Source: Tyto alba (taxonomy: Eukaryota > Chordata > Aves > Strigiformes > Tytonidae). Taken from it: a stretch of DNA of 64,000 nt. Under the pieces are notes generated by a model. The model was not told the DNA's origin. It did no database searches and worked only from the letters and a program-made list of their open reading frames with translations. The translations under genes and the position numbers were made by a program. Shown here piece after piece: positions 10,852-20,985 of the stretch (positions are counted from its first letter, which is position 1; each line of letters begins with the position of its first letter). Where the stretch lies: assembly GCF_018691265.1 (NCBI RefSeq), contig NW_024881301.1:14568752-14632751 (forward strand), in the 5' to 3' direction.

Positions 10852-13116
10852 CTTTCCTTTTTGAATGTAGCTTTAGTCCCTCCATTATTTTTCCATACTA
10901 GAGTATGTTGTGCAGTTAATTCATTTGTAACCTCCATTTAGGAAACTATTTTATACAGTGCTGCGGCCCTTCTGACACCCAGCTTTGTTCTACTGCCTTT
11001 TGTTAAAAGCTTAAGAAAAATATAAGAAAAATTATTTTTTGAAGCTCTGGAGGAAAAAAAATTACCAATACTTTCTCCTTGTGAGAAGAAATAAAGTTTT
11101 GTACCATGGCTCCGTTTTATTAAATTATTTTTTTTGGCTCCACTCTGAGAGCAGAAACCTGGCTAAATTATTGTTATGCTCTCAGGTAGAGCAATTAATG
11201 CTGTGGCGTTGAATACTCCACTCTCAATTGATGTTCTTTCCATGCTCCTGAAGAATTATCTCTTAGAGACCATTTAAATTTCATTCTATAGTTTTATCTC
11301 GGTCTATCTACCCACCTAAAATAGTTGACAATTTTTGAGACTTCATTCAAAATAAAGTTGCAGATGTCTCCGTAAAGAGTAAAAATATTGGTTTGGTCAG
11401 GGGAGGGCAATAACAGTGCCAAGACTCTCCCAAGACTCTTCCGGGTAAAGCTACCCTGTTGAGATATTTACTGCCTTTGTGATTGAATCAACCAGAGAAG
11501 GACAATTACTGCTTTTTCATATGTATAGGAAAGAAAATGTTAACCCATCTTCTATCTATAAGCTTCAGATCAGTGCTGAAGAACATTTGTGTAGAGCAGA
11601 GCTGCTCCCTTTGTCACCTCAGATGGGGAAGTTATAGTTACGATATGTGCCCAGGAACCTGCGTATTTCTTGCACTGGACAAATTAACTTGTGAAAGGTC
11701 ATGCCACTGTTTCCTACTCTGGTAATACCCCTCTTCATTTGGGAGGACTAGGGAGCTGTGCCAGCCATGGGAAGGGAAAGAATAGTGATGACTTGGTGTA
11801 TTGTCTCAAATTAAATTGAGGTGTATTCAGGGACTGATGTATGTACTGAGTCAGATTGGTGACTGTCATACACAGTTTAGTTTAGAGAGGGGTGGGGGGT
11901 TACTAGGAGTAGCCTTGTCTTAAGCAGAGAGGAATTTAAGGAACATACTACCTCATGCACTTTTTTATTTTGGTGGGTTTGGTTTTTGAGTAGTACTCTT
12001 GTTCCTTTGATCATGTCCTTGAGCGCCTTCTCCTTGTGCACGCCTTTCTGCCCCACTGCCTTCCAAATAGTTCCTGTGACAGCAGATACCCAGACTGAAA
12101 ATGTTTGCCATAACTCATAAGTCAAAGTACTTTAAATCCCAGAATAGAGGAGACTGCATGCAGACTTCATTACACAGTATTCATAACATAAACAAGCTTG
12201 CAATTATGTCATAGCAACAAGCACTATGCTTACATGAAGGTTTGATTCAGGTCTCCAAGAGTGGAAGACCTTTGCATCCAAAATATCACAGCGACCTACT
12301 TCTCTGAAAGAGTGCCCTACATAATTTCAGAAATTAGATATGACACCAATATAGTAGGCCATATGGTGTCTTTTTCTGGTGTAGGGTGAACAGTGGGATA
12401 TTCTTGGGGCCACGCAAATGTCTGTCCACCGACTAGGTGAAGTCAGCTCATTATTAGCTGGTGTGAGGTGTGACACTTGTTTTCCTGATGTTGTGAAGGC
12501 AACAAACTCAAAACACTGATTGTTTTTAAAAGGCATTTGCTAATAGTACAGGCATGATCCTAAAAAGTGTTAACCTGTTTTTTTTTGGCCTAGTACTGTC
12601 TGCCTTTGATTGCCTCTGAGAACTCCAGAGGCTACATCTTAAAATTACTTAGAGAACTCAGGACCTACCTCGCAATAATTCATAAAGAGAGAAGGTTTCC
12701 CAGGAGCAGTTAGGCACATTCAACTGCTCTGATCCTGAGCTGCCACAGCAGGATTATTTATTTTTCTGGTGGTTTTTCTCCAGATTGACTGTAGAAGTTG
12801 TTAGATGTGTGTGAGATGTGTGTTGCTGGTGCTGTGTTGGGGCATCTCAAACAGTAGGAGAACCATTATCAGTGGTCTCTATGTCAGGGACAAATAACAT
12901 TAGCCACAGATAATATATTCTTCAAAGGCTTTTTTGGATTTTATGTAAACATAAGCTCTATAGCTAGTCATCTGAAGGAAGAGGCCCTCTAGCATCCCTT
13001 GATGAGGGGAGGAGTTGGTGGTGGAAAAGCAGGAGGGGAGAAAGGCAGAAATGACCCACTACTGGCCATCACAGCATCTTATATCCCTCAGTACTCTCAA
13101 TAAAGATACACTTAAT

Positions 13117-13347
13117 CGATAGTACGGCGCTGGTGAGTCAGTGTGTTGGCCTGGGTCAAGTGCATGACCATGATGGAGGCCGGGCACAGGCGCGGTGTCC
13201 CACCTAGCGAAGCGGCCGGCGGGGATGCAGCAGGGGGGTGGCAGCGCGGCCGTTCCCGCGGGGGTGGGAAGGGGCGGCGAGAGGAGCGGGCGGAGGTAAC
13301 GGCAAGCTGCAAATCCGGCTCCCTGTTGGCAGCAGAGTCACCACCCG
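13117..13347. promoter_or_regulatory. CpG-rich island, candidate promoter or first exon
   Basis: I count 22 CpG dinucleotides in about 230 bp, far above the surrounding sequence, where CpGs are rare. The core holds G-rich SP/KLF-like boxes (GGGGCGG at 13271-13277; CCCGCGGGGGTGGG around 13256-13268). Two donor-like sites lie on the + strand: GCTG|GTGAGT with GT at 13133, and GGAG|GTAACG with GT at 13296. Short frames cross it on both strands (to about 70-100 codons), but open frames are expected in GC-rich DNA. It could be the promoter and first exon of an unannotated or noncoding transcript, an alternative promoter of a host gene, or an orphan CpG island. I recognise no coding sequence here. 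Confidence 0.5.
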
Positions 13348-13729
13348 ACAGCTACCTGTGAATTTCAGTTGTCAACACATTGGGGTGGCAGAGGAGGTTT
13401 CAGGACAAGATGGTGCCTTATTCAGAAATCAGCCGGGTTTGTGGCCTAGAGTTCTTGAGCATTTGGTCCTTGCCAGAGTGCCGGATGGTTTTATCTATGA
13501 CGGTTTGATGCAGTGTGTTGTTTTGCACTCTGTTGTACCTTGTTGAATTGCTGTGAAATAATATCCCTCCCTGGCATGGTACCCACTTGTTATTTATTTA
13601 TTTACATTTGTGCATCATTGTAGAAATGATGTTTACAAGGAAAAAATAAAAAAAATACCAAAGGATCTTGTTTCAGCCCTTGCTCTGTAGTTTTTGCAGG
13701 CCTTTCCTCTCAGGGAATTAGGTTTTTTC

Positions 13730-13749
13730 TTTTTTTTTTTTTTTTTTTT
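13730..13749 (+). repeat. Poly-T run (20 T)
   Basis: Preceded by GGTTTTTTC. It is translated as lysines in a spurious minus-strand frame. Confidence 0.9.
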
Positions 13750-14570
13750 AATTATACCTTCGGAATCTGTGCAAAGTGAGCTTTTCTGCAGTGCTCTCTC
13801 CAACAGGAATGTCCTTTTTCTGAGGACTGCCCACATTTTAGGTGTCTGCTGCATAGGTTTTCTGTGTAACAACTCTTGTGCCAATCTGCAGACCTTGGCT
13901 GGAATAGCCACCCAATGCAGTCCCCACTGAGAGACGAGGAGAAGCAGCACTGCTTCGTGCACGCTGAGGCCGTTCAGGCGGCGCCGTTTGAGCTGTGAGC
14001 AGGGCAAGGCTTTAAAGAGCAAAATGCAACGCGTGGGCCATGAAGCGGGTGGTGGAGATGTCTGGAGTTCCTCCCAGAGGGGGGCTGTGCAGACATGGCA
14101 GACCCCTTCTCCATGGTCCCCCCCTGCCAGCCAGCGCAAGCACTATGAGCAGTTATCGCTCCAGACAAGCTGGCATCCCTTACAGCCTGGTGTGTGTGTT
14201 TATTAGGTGGCATCCGTGGGGATAATCTCATTTTGGCTTTTAACCATAAGGTAAATGTTCGGTGACCTTTGGGCAATCTCTGCGCATAACACCATGTGCT
14301 GCCAGCTACTTGATATTGGTGGTGATAGTGTTTCTGGCACAGCCCCCAAGGTGGGAGCCCTCATTGTTCGGGGGCTGCCATGCTGCTGACAGACAGGAGT
14401 ATCTTTGCCTGCTGCCAGCACAGGAGGCACCTGCTGATCAGAAACTTCTTTTATCACAATGTTTAATTTGCTGTCTCACAGCTTTTTGAAAGAGAAGCCT
14501 TTCATCTCTCAAATTTGGAAAGGAGTGATACGGTTATATTAAGCAGATGATGCCTATCTGTGACTGAAAG

Positions 14571-14638
14571 GGGTTTTGTTTGTTTTGTTTGGTTTTGGGT
14601 TTTTTTTTGTTTTGGTTTTTTTTTTTTTTTTTTTTTTT
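14571..14638 (+). repeat. GTTTT/GGTTT tract grading into a long T run
   Basis: Starts as GTTTTGTTT/GGTTTTGGG repeats and ends in an uninterrupted run of more than 20 T. It has the same composition as the tract at 41-95. Confidence 0.9.
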
Positions 14639-15522
14639 AAGATGGCAGTTACAGTAAAGTGCAGTGTAAGCAGCTCAGCTGCAGACGTGAGATGAGTCAG
14701 GTCTGGATAACTGTGCTTCTGTGGAGAGTGCCTGTGTTGTCCTGAAGGGTCCCTCTCCAAATCTGTCTCGTCTTGCTCCTTGCTTCTCTCTGGATCAGAG
14801 AGAGAGTCTGCGTAGCTTGGGTGTAATTGTCCTGAGTAGTAATATGGGGTGGATTGATTTGGGTTAGGTTTTTTGTTTTTTGAGACAAAGCTGCTATTTG
14901 CGCTGATGGAGCTTACTTGGGCTTGAAACCAGCATAAACCCTGGTGGACAAAGAGCACCTAAGGTGTTCGTGCTGCAGTGTTCAGCCAGGCTCTATGCTG
15001 ATGGTGATTACCAGGCAGATGTCTGCTCTGCATAAAACTTTAGCCCCTGCATTGATCTGACATAGATTTTTATTATATTTTATAGGAGGGTGGCATGCCT
15101 ATGCCATTTTGGAAACGTCGTGGTTCTTAGACTTGTAGCTACTTGTTACATCATAAAATACATGCCCTAAAACTAATGCCAGTACAGTGAACTCTCCTTG
15201 AAGAATGTTTTAAGGGTGGACACATAATTTGAGCTGATAACTGTGGATGGTTGTAATGATTAAAATATCCCTGAAGGTTAGAATCTGTCTTATTGATTAC
15301 ACTGGGAAGTGTTACTGGGTAGCAATGCCAGTTTGAATGGTATTTGGGTGCAAATGATTTTCCTCTTAATGTTTTATAAGCAGAGCTTTTTTGAAAAGTG
15401 GTGATTATGTCTGGTGTTGGGTTTTGGTTCTGTTTTTCTTTGACAGGAGTGAGTTTGTTTTCTCTGTGCTTTGCATCGTATCTGGAATTCAAACAAATGA
15501 GAATGTAATAAAAGTCATACTT

Positions 15523-15527
15523 GCAAA
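15523..15527. repeat. Target-site duplication, left copy (GCAAA)
   Basis: GCAAA directly precedes the TG terminus of the LTR and is repeated exactly at 16606-16610. A 5-bp duplication is typical of ERV-L-class elements (ERV-K usually 6, many ERV1 4). Confidence 0.8.
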
Positions 15528-15719
15528 TGTCGTGGTTTAGGCCTGATTGGCAGCCAACCACAAGGCAGCAGCTCTCTCTCCCTTCCCCTCCGGCAATGAT
15601 AAGGGACAGAGAGCCAGGCTTGGGGTTCAAGATAGGACTGGGATGGGGAAGAATCCCCCCTTTATGATCACGAGCAAAAGGCAGACTCGTTAGGGGAAGG
15701 GAAAAAAAAAAAACATACA

Positions 15720-15725
15720 TTTATT
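15720..15725 (-). promoter_or_regulatory. LTR polyadenylation signal AATAAA
   Basis: AATAAA on the minus strand is followed by TGTATG and a T12 run, which fits the GU/U-rich element downstream of a cleavage site. It would end transcripts about 190 bp before the LTR's low-coordinate edge. Confidence 0.6.
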
Positions 15726-16440
15726 ACAGACACTAACAACACATAACAGAGTAGGACAGTGAGAAGCATTGCCACATCTTGAGAACACCTTCCCCCCACC
15801 CCTCCCTTCTTCCCGGGCTCAGCTCTGCTCCCAGTATCTCCACCTCCTCCCCCAGTGGCACAGGGGCAGGGAATGGGGGGTGCAGTCAGTGCTGCCACTT
15901 CCTTCATTTTCGGTGAGGGGAGTGTCCGAAACTTGTTCCTCCTGATCCATCGTGGTCCCCCTCTCACAGGAGACAGTCCTCCACAAACTTTCTCCAACAT
16001 GAGTTCCTCCCATGGGCCGCAGCATTCCCCACACTGCTCCGCCATGGGTCACTAACTTCCTCCGACTGGATTCCCTCCCACGGCTGCAGCCCTTCCCGAG
16101 CTGCTCCGGCGTGGGACTCCCCCGCATGCTGCAATCCTCCCAGCGCTGAATTACAGCAGCAGGGCTACCTTTTCCCACGAGACCCTGGCCTTCTTCGGGC
16201 ACAGAACTTTGATCATCCGAGCAGGAGCAACAGGCCATAAATCAATGTCTGCTCCACCATAGATCTTCATGGGTGGCGGGGGGGGGGGCCGCCCTGCCGT
16301 CTCACCACAGGATACAGGGGGGTCTCTGCTCCGGCACACCTCCCCCCTCCTTTCTTCCTCCGTTCCTCCACTGACCTTGGTGTTCATGCAGCTGTAGCAA
16401 CTCCTCCTCACCAGTCCGACTGCCCGTCACCACGTCCCTT

Positions 16441-16448
16441 CTTAAATA
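16441..16448 (-). promoter_or_regulatory. TATA-like box of the LTR promoter
   Basis: TATTTAAG on the minus strand, about 160 bp inside the U3-side end. If used, transcription would start near 16415 and run toward lower coordinates. It is also possible that the promoter is TATA-less. Confidence 0.4.
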
Positions 16449-16605
16449 CGTTATCGCAGAGATGCAGCTGATTGGCTCAATTTCCCAAACAGAAGTGGAG
16501 CTGACGTGGAGCTGGGGGAGCTTCGAGAAGCTTCTCACAGGGGGCCACCCCGATAGCCCCCTCCCCTGCCACCAAAAAACTCCACCACTCACTCAACCCA
16601 GAACA

Positions 16606-16610
16606 GCAAA
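16606..16610. repeat. Target-site duplication, right copy (GCAAA)
   Basis: Directly follows the CA terminus of the LTR and matches the left copy exactly. Confidence 0.8.
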
Positions 16611-18204
16611 GAAGGAAGAACTGCTGAATTTTGAGTATGATGGGTTTTGTTGGGTTTCTTGAGGATTTTTTAACCTGAAACACCAACTTCTCTTACCTAT
16701 TTCTCTTCTCTGATTGAGGCAGGTAGTACTTTGCCCTCAAGCACAAACATACATATATATCCAAAGTGCCCTGGATCCAAAAGGTTTTCGCCCATTGCTT
16801 TTTCTCTTTCTTGTTGCCTAAGGAAATGAAGTGATTTGGCTGGCTCAACCATTCCTTGTTTTTAGCATTTCCACAGCTGCTGGCTGACTACCTCAGGTTT
16901 TTAAGGTTAATTTGTCTTCACTCTTCAAGACAACTGGCAGGGATATGGGAAGGGTGTGGGATGTGGCAAGCAGTCTGCCAGCTTTCTTAAAGCTGCAATA
17001 ACAAAACGCAGCATAATCTTGAAGGTCTTACTGCTGCCTTCCCTCTGCTGCAGTCCAGGAAGGTTTTGGGGGACTAAGGGAGTGAAATGTCTCACAGAGA
17101 TTTGTATTAATCCAGGAGAAGAATGCTGTTTTGAAGAAATACATTTTATTTCAATTTTGCTCTCTGTTTCTGAGTTTGGTTAATATGGTAACTCATATAA
17201 ATAATGTATAGATGTAGCACACTGTTTATGACCACCTACGTACAGTGGTCTGTAATATGGCTAATAAAGGAAGAGAAGCTCTCAAACATGCAGTAGAAGA
17301 ATGCTGTTCATTAAGAAGTCATTGAAGAGAAGTAGTTTAATGCTTCCAAGTAGCCAAGGCAGTTGCATAGACACAGTGAGACATATAATGAAGATTAAGC
17401 TGTTTAGTATTAATTAAACTGAAGGTAACAGTTATATATGGTAGAAAAGAATGTTCTGGATGCTTTTTGCCCATGGAGAAGCTTCACAGAATTTGGAGCC
17501 CAAAGGCCTTCATTAGATTGTCTAATTTGAGGGTCTAAAAGGCCTTGGAATTTCATTCATATGCCCTCCATAATATTGACCCCAGTGGGGCCAGTAACAG
17601 ATTGGATTAAATTGTTGAATGCCACATTCAGAAGAGAGATCAGAACAGAGGTCACACAAAAAGTTTAAGATGCCCATCTTCAAGCAGGGTATGAGCTTGA
17701 ATCCTGTCATTCACACACCATGCTAAAAAAGAAAGCGAAAGTGTCGTTATATGGCTACAGTAAAATTCTTTTGGGTTTCCAGATCTGGGAAGATGCTGCC
17801 AACATAAGCAGGTACAGCCAAATAACACCCACCCTCTGTATTGCCATAGAATATTGTTCCATCCTATCCAGTGGCTCTTGCTGTGGCATAGCACTTTGGA
17901 GGACGATTCCAGTTCGCAGGAAAAAATAAAACTGGGATGCACAGTAGGGGAATAGTTTATTGACGGTGGCTGAAGCTCTGAAATGTGGTTGTCATTGTTG
18001 CCTTGTGCAGAATGGTAAGTTTAGTAGCAGTTGAGTGTGGTACTATTATTTATCTGCCTTTGTTTTAACAATAAGAGATTGAATAGGGGGTTCATGAGTT
18101 CAAGGGTCAGAACTGATCACTGTTATTTCTCAGCTTGACCCTCCTTGTTAGAGTTATTTATTTAGTTTTCCAATAAACTAGTTGGAAGCATTTTTTTTAG
18201 AGAG
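16611..18204. other. Non-coding AT-rich stretch
   Basis: No repeat family or protein recognised. Frames of up to about 96 codons overlap on opposite strands and lack coding character. Confidence 0.6.
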
Positions 18205-18312
18205 ATATACAGTCTTCAGGACTCCCATGTGATGGTGAGTCTACCACCTGGCAACCTGTTCCAGTGTTTAATTACCCACACTTCTAGAAAATTGAGTCTT
18301 AATCCGTGGTAA
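18205..18312 (-). mobile_element. Ancient CR1/L3-like LINE remnant, minus orientation
   Basis: The block 'ccacctggcaacctgttccag' (18244-18264), then TTTAATTACCCACACTT and AGAAAATTGAGTCTTAATC, matches the reverse strand of the vertebrate CR1/L3 ORF2 tail (consensus about 'ccacctccctgggcaacctgttccagtgc', then 'aagttcttcctaat'). It is heavily diverged, much older than the CR1 copies at 1200 and 40445. Confidence 0.65.
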
Positions 18313-18361
18313 TTTATTTATTCTAGATAATAAAACCTTTTGGGCTGTCTGTCCTTTTAGT

Positions 18362-18440
18362 AAGTGTCTCTACAGTGCCTAGCACAAAAGGATCTCTGAC
18401 TCCTGATGGGAGCCTAGGTGCCACCAGAATGCGCAAATAG
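18362..18440 (+). repeat. Old interspersed repeat tail known from reptiles and birds
   Basis: 'tacagtgcctagcacaaaag', then CTCCTGATGGGAGCCTAGGTGCC and GAATGCGCAAATAG, follows the order of a common sauropsid repeat 3' tail ('cagcgcctagcacaatgggg', 'cctaggcgctacc', 'taatacaaata'). I recognise the pattern but cannot assign the family securely (MIR/L2-related or another old element). Confidence 0.5.
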
Positions 18441-20941
18441 CTTGTTAACTGGGAAAAGTAGACTGTGTTTATGTTTACTTAGATAGTCTTAAAGAATATA
18501 AGATTAAGGAGTTAGGTTCCTTCATGCAGTGACTTCTTTTTCTTCCCTTGTATTTCCCCTCCTTATCTTACAGGCTATATGGTGATATTTTCAGTAAGAG
18601 AATGAGCATTGTTTTTCACTTCTGTTGTTTTCTGGGGCTGGTACTAAAAATGTTCCCCTTTTTCAATTTGTCAACTGCATTGACAAATTACCCTTTGGCA
18701 ATGAATACAGCACAGTAATCTTGGAGTGTAACTATTCTGTCAGTCTGGCTTCTTTTATTTCTGGCAAGAGTATTGCTGGGAAACTCAGAGATACGGCTAT
18801 GTATTTTTTGTAAATACACTAATAAGAATGTTGATCCTTGCATAGAAAAAGTCTTTTAGAATAAATGCCCTGGTCAGGCAAAAGAATAGTTAAAGTCTGG
18901 AGAAACTGTGCAACGTGACTACACTTTTGCCTGATTTGGGGCTGCTGAAATATTATCTCATATAAATTGGGACTAAAAAGGTGTTAGGTTTTTTGAATCG
19001 GCTGCCAGTGGCTCCAACAGGCTCTTGGAAAGCCAAGGATTAGTCAGATGGAGGGATGTCTTGGCCAAAACTCTCTTTTCTCTGGCTAAACCCACTCCCT
19101 TGGCAGCGCTGTGTTGTATTCTTATAAAAGCTGCTGTGGAAGCTTGAGGTCAATGCAAGATTTCTTTATGGGTATTGGATCCTCCTGCAACCACTTAAAG
19201 TAGATTGAGAGCTGCTTTCTATTCTGGAATGTAATGGTGAATATGGGCCATTTCTAGGACATTTTGTTTGTTTTATGAACCTGCTTCTCCAGATTCCCCT
19301 TTTGTTTATCCAATCAGTACAAATGACTTCTTGACAAGGTTCCCAATTCTTGACAAGGTAGGTGGTTTTGTCTGTCATGCATTATAGCAAAGGACTGATG
19401 GCTCCAAACAATAGACATGTTGTTCCCATCTCAAGATGTCAAGTGCAAGCGTCTTTCAGCTGTGATTACTGGCATGCCGTCTTTGGTTCCATCTGAGATC
19501 TCTTAATCTTTCCTATGTTGGGAGGACAGCTCACAACAAAACATTACCTAGCAACAAAAATACCTCAGGTCGGTTCAGGGAAAGCAACAGAAGAGTTGTT
19601 ATTAATCATGCTGAGATGATGCATTGTGGTTTAAAAAATTGGAGAGGAAAGGCCAGATTAAATATTGACATTTACTGTATTCCAACTGTGTTAGCTTTCA
19701 CTTTGGCTGACATGAAAACGTATATTCAGTGAAAATGGGAAATAAAAACACTTGTCTGTGTTCTCCTGGATATCCCAAAGGGAAGGGGAAAATAAAAAGA
19801 TCTATTATTTGGGGATGTTGCAGGTGCAGGCTTCCAAAACTGAGATGCTGAAGGGACTTGGATTCTGGTCCTAAGGGCTACTGGAGTTTGAGTGTCAAGA
19901 TTACAGGGTAGACTGTTTCAGTGGAAATGATTTTATTTAATTGAAAACTTTAATGAGCTCACTGTGTTAAAAAATGGGTTTAATACATAGATATCATAGT
20001 AGTGAAAGACCTGAGACTTACTAACAGCCTGCGATGTGCTGTATTTAAAGAGTAAATTTTGGTGCATTCCCAGCAAATGAAAGCCTGACTTTGCTTTAGC
20101 CATCTCTACTCAACGGCAATAACTTCACAAGGCTAAGTTAGACCTTAGTATGACAGATCTCCCTGATCTTAATGTCATATGCCAAGTTCCACTAAAGATG
20201 CTAGAGAAGTGATGTTATCATGAGCTGTTACTGAAAATATAAATAGTCTATAACCGTATAGGAAGGAAATGTGGTTAGAAATGAGGAAGGTAGTGTTGTA
20301 TGCGGAGGTATTTTGATGTTAAACCATACTGTTCTGGAAAGGTTGGGGAACTTTCCACTCATCTCTTTCTTTTAGAGGTGGTAATTTGGAACTGATCCGT
20401 GCATTGCGGCGTGGGTAGTGTGAGCAAACAGTGTCACGAGTGGGCACAGGTGGGTGGTTGAAATCGTAATTCACATTTTTTCTTCATATGATCTTCACTG
20501 AGCTGAAATGGTGCCAAATCTGTCTGGTTGGTTTTGCTGAAGCCATTATTTTCCTGGTGGTAGCTTTGTACCACAGCCATCGTTTGCTATGTGCGTTGCC
20601 TGAGGGCAGTGAGTGAGGAGGAGCACACAGATCTGTGGAAGGATGAACGTAATTGGAGAAATTACTAAAATAATCTAGTATTAATTTCTGTCACACCTTT
20701 TAAATTAATTGATTAGTGCAAGGAAAAGAAATTTAAGGCATTACTGTCAAAGCCCCTTTGAAAACTAGAGCTCCGTGTTGACAAAAAAAATGCTATGTGT
20801 TTTTTTACTGGTTTCAGTAAACAAATGTCTTATATTCATCAGTCTAAGAAACTTTAGGCTTGCTACTTCCAATGAGTTAACTTGTTTGTCTTCTGGAGAG
20901 AGCCTGGTTTTACAGCCTATGTGTGCAAACTACAGGACATT

Positions 20942-20985
20942 AAGCAGAAAAAAAGAAAAATTGAAGCAGAAAAAAAGAAAAATTA
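20942..20985 (+). repeat. 22-bp tandem duplication (2 copies)
   Basis: Two adjacent 22-bp units begin AAGCAGAAAAAAAGAAAAATT. They differ only at the last base (G, then A), which indicates a recent local duplication in A-rich sequence. Confidence 0.9.

Larger units (their letters stand above)
7318..13116. other. Non-coding stretch with simple tracts and one weak exon-like segment
   Basis: Contents: a TG/CA hairpin near 7736-7765, a C/T tract near 8430-8466, a T19 run at 10833-10851, and a 70-bp splice-site-flanked segment at 9283-9352 discussed in the findings. No protein of this region is recognisable and no CR1 or LTR homology was seen. Confidence 0.6.
13348..15522. other. Non-coding stretch dominated by T tracts
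   Basis: Contains a T20 run at 13730-13749 and a G/T to T tract at 14571-14638. Apparent frames of 134-168 codons on the minus strand run through the A-strand of these tracts (poly-lysine stretches) and are artefacts. A mildly CpG-retaining patch at 13925-14130 has no recognisable product. Confidence 0.6.
15528..16605 (-). mobile_element. Solo LTR of an endogenous retrovirus, probably ERV-L-like, minus orientation
   Basis: A 1,078-bp element starts TGTCGTGG and ends GAACA, so it has the canonical TG...CA termini. It is bounded by identical GCAAA target duplications. No gag-pol-env sequence or second LTR is present, so it is a solo LTR, the usual product of recombination between the two LTRs of a provirus. 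Orientation is inferred from an AATAAA polyadenylation signal readable only on the minus strand (15725-15720) and a TATA-like TATTTAAG on the minus strand (16448-16441). On that reading U3 lies at the high-coordinate end and U5 at the low end. The element is much richer in CpG than its flanks. Several overlapping frames of 86-139 codons on the minus strand come from its GC-rich composition, not from genes. The opening GTCGTGGTTTAG resembles widespread bird LTR families, but I cannot name the subfamily. Confidence 0.88.

Noticed and set aside
13633..14139. 168-codon minus-strand open frame
   Set aside because: It contains a run of lysines from the poly-T tract and overlaps frames in other phases; no recognisable domain.
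14554..14958. 134-codon minus-strand open frame
   Set aside because: Its C-terminal part is a translation of the long T tract (lysine/threonine/asparagine-rich), so it is low-complexity.
15668..16592. Several overlapping minus-strand frames of 86-139 codons
   Set aside because: All lie within the solo LTR, where GC-rich sequence lowers stop frequency. LTRs do not encode the viral proteins.
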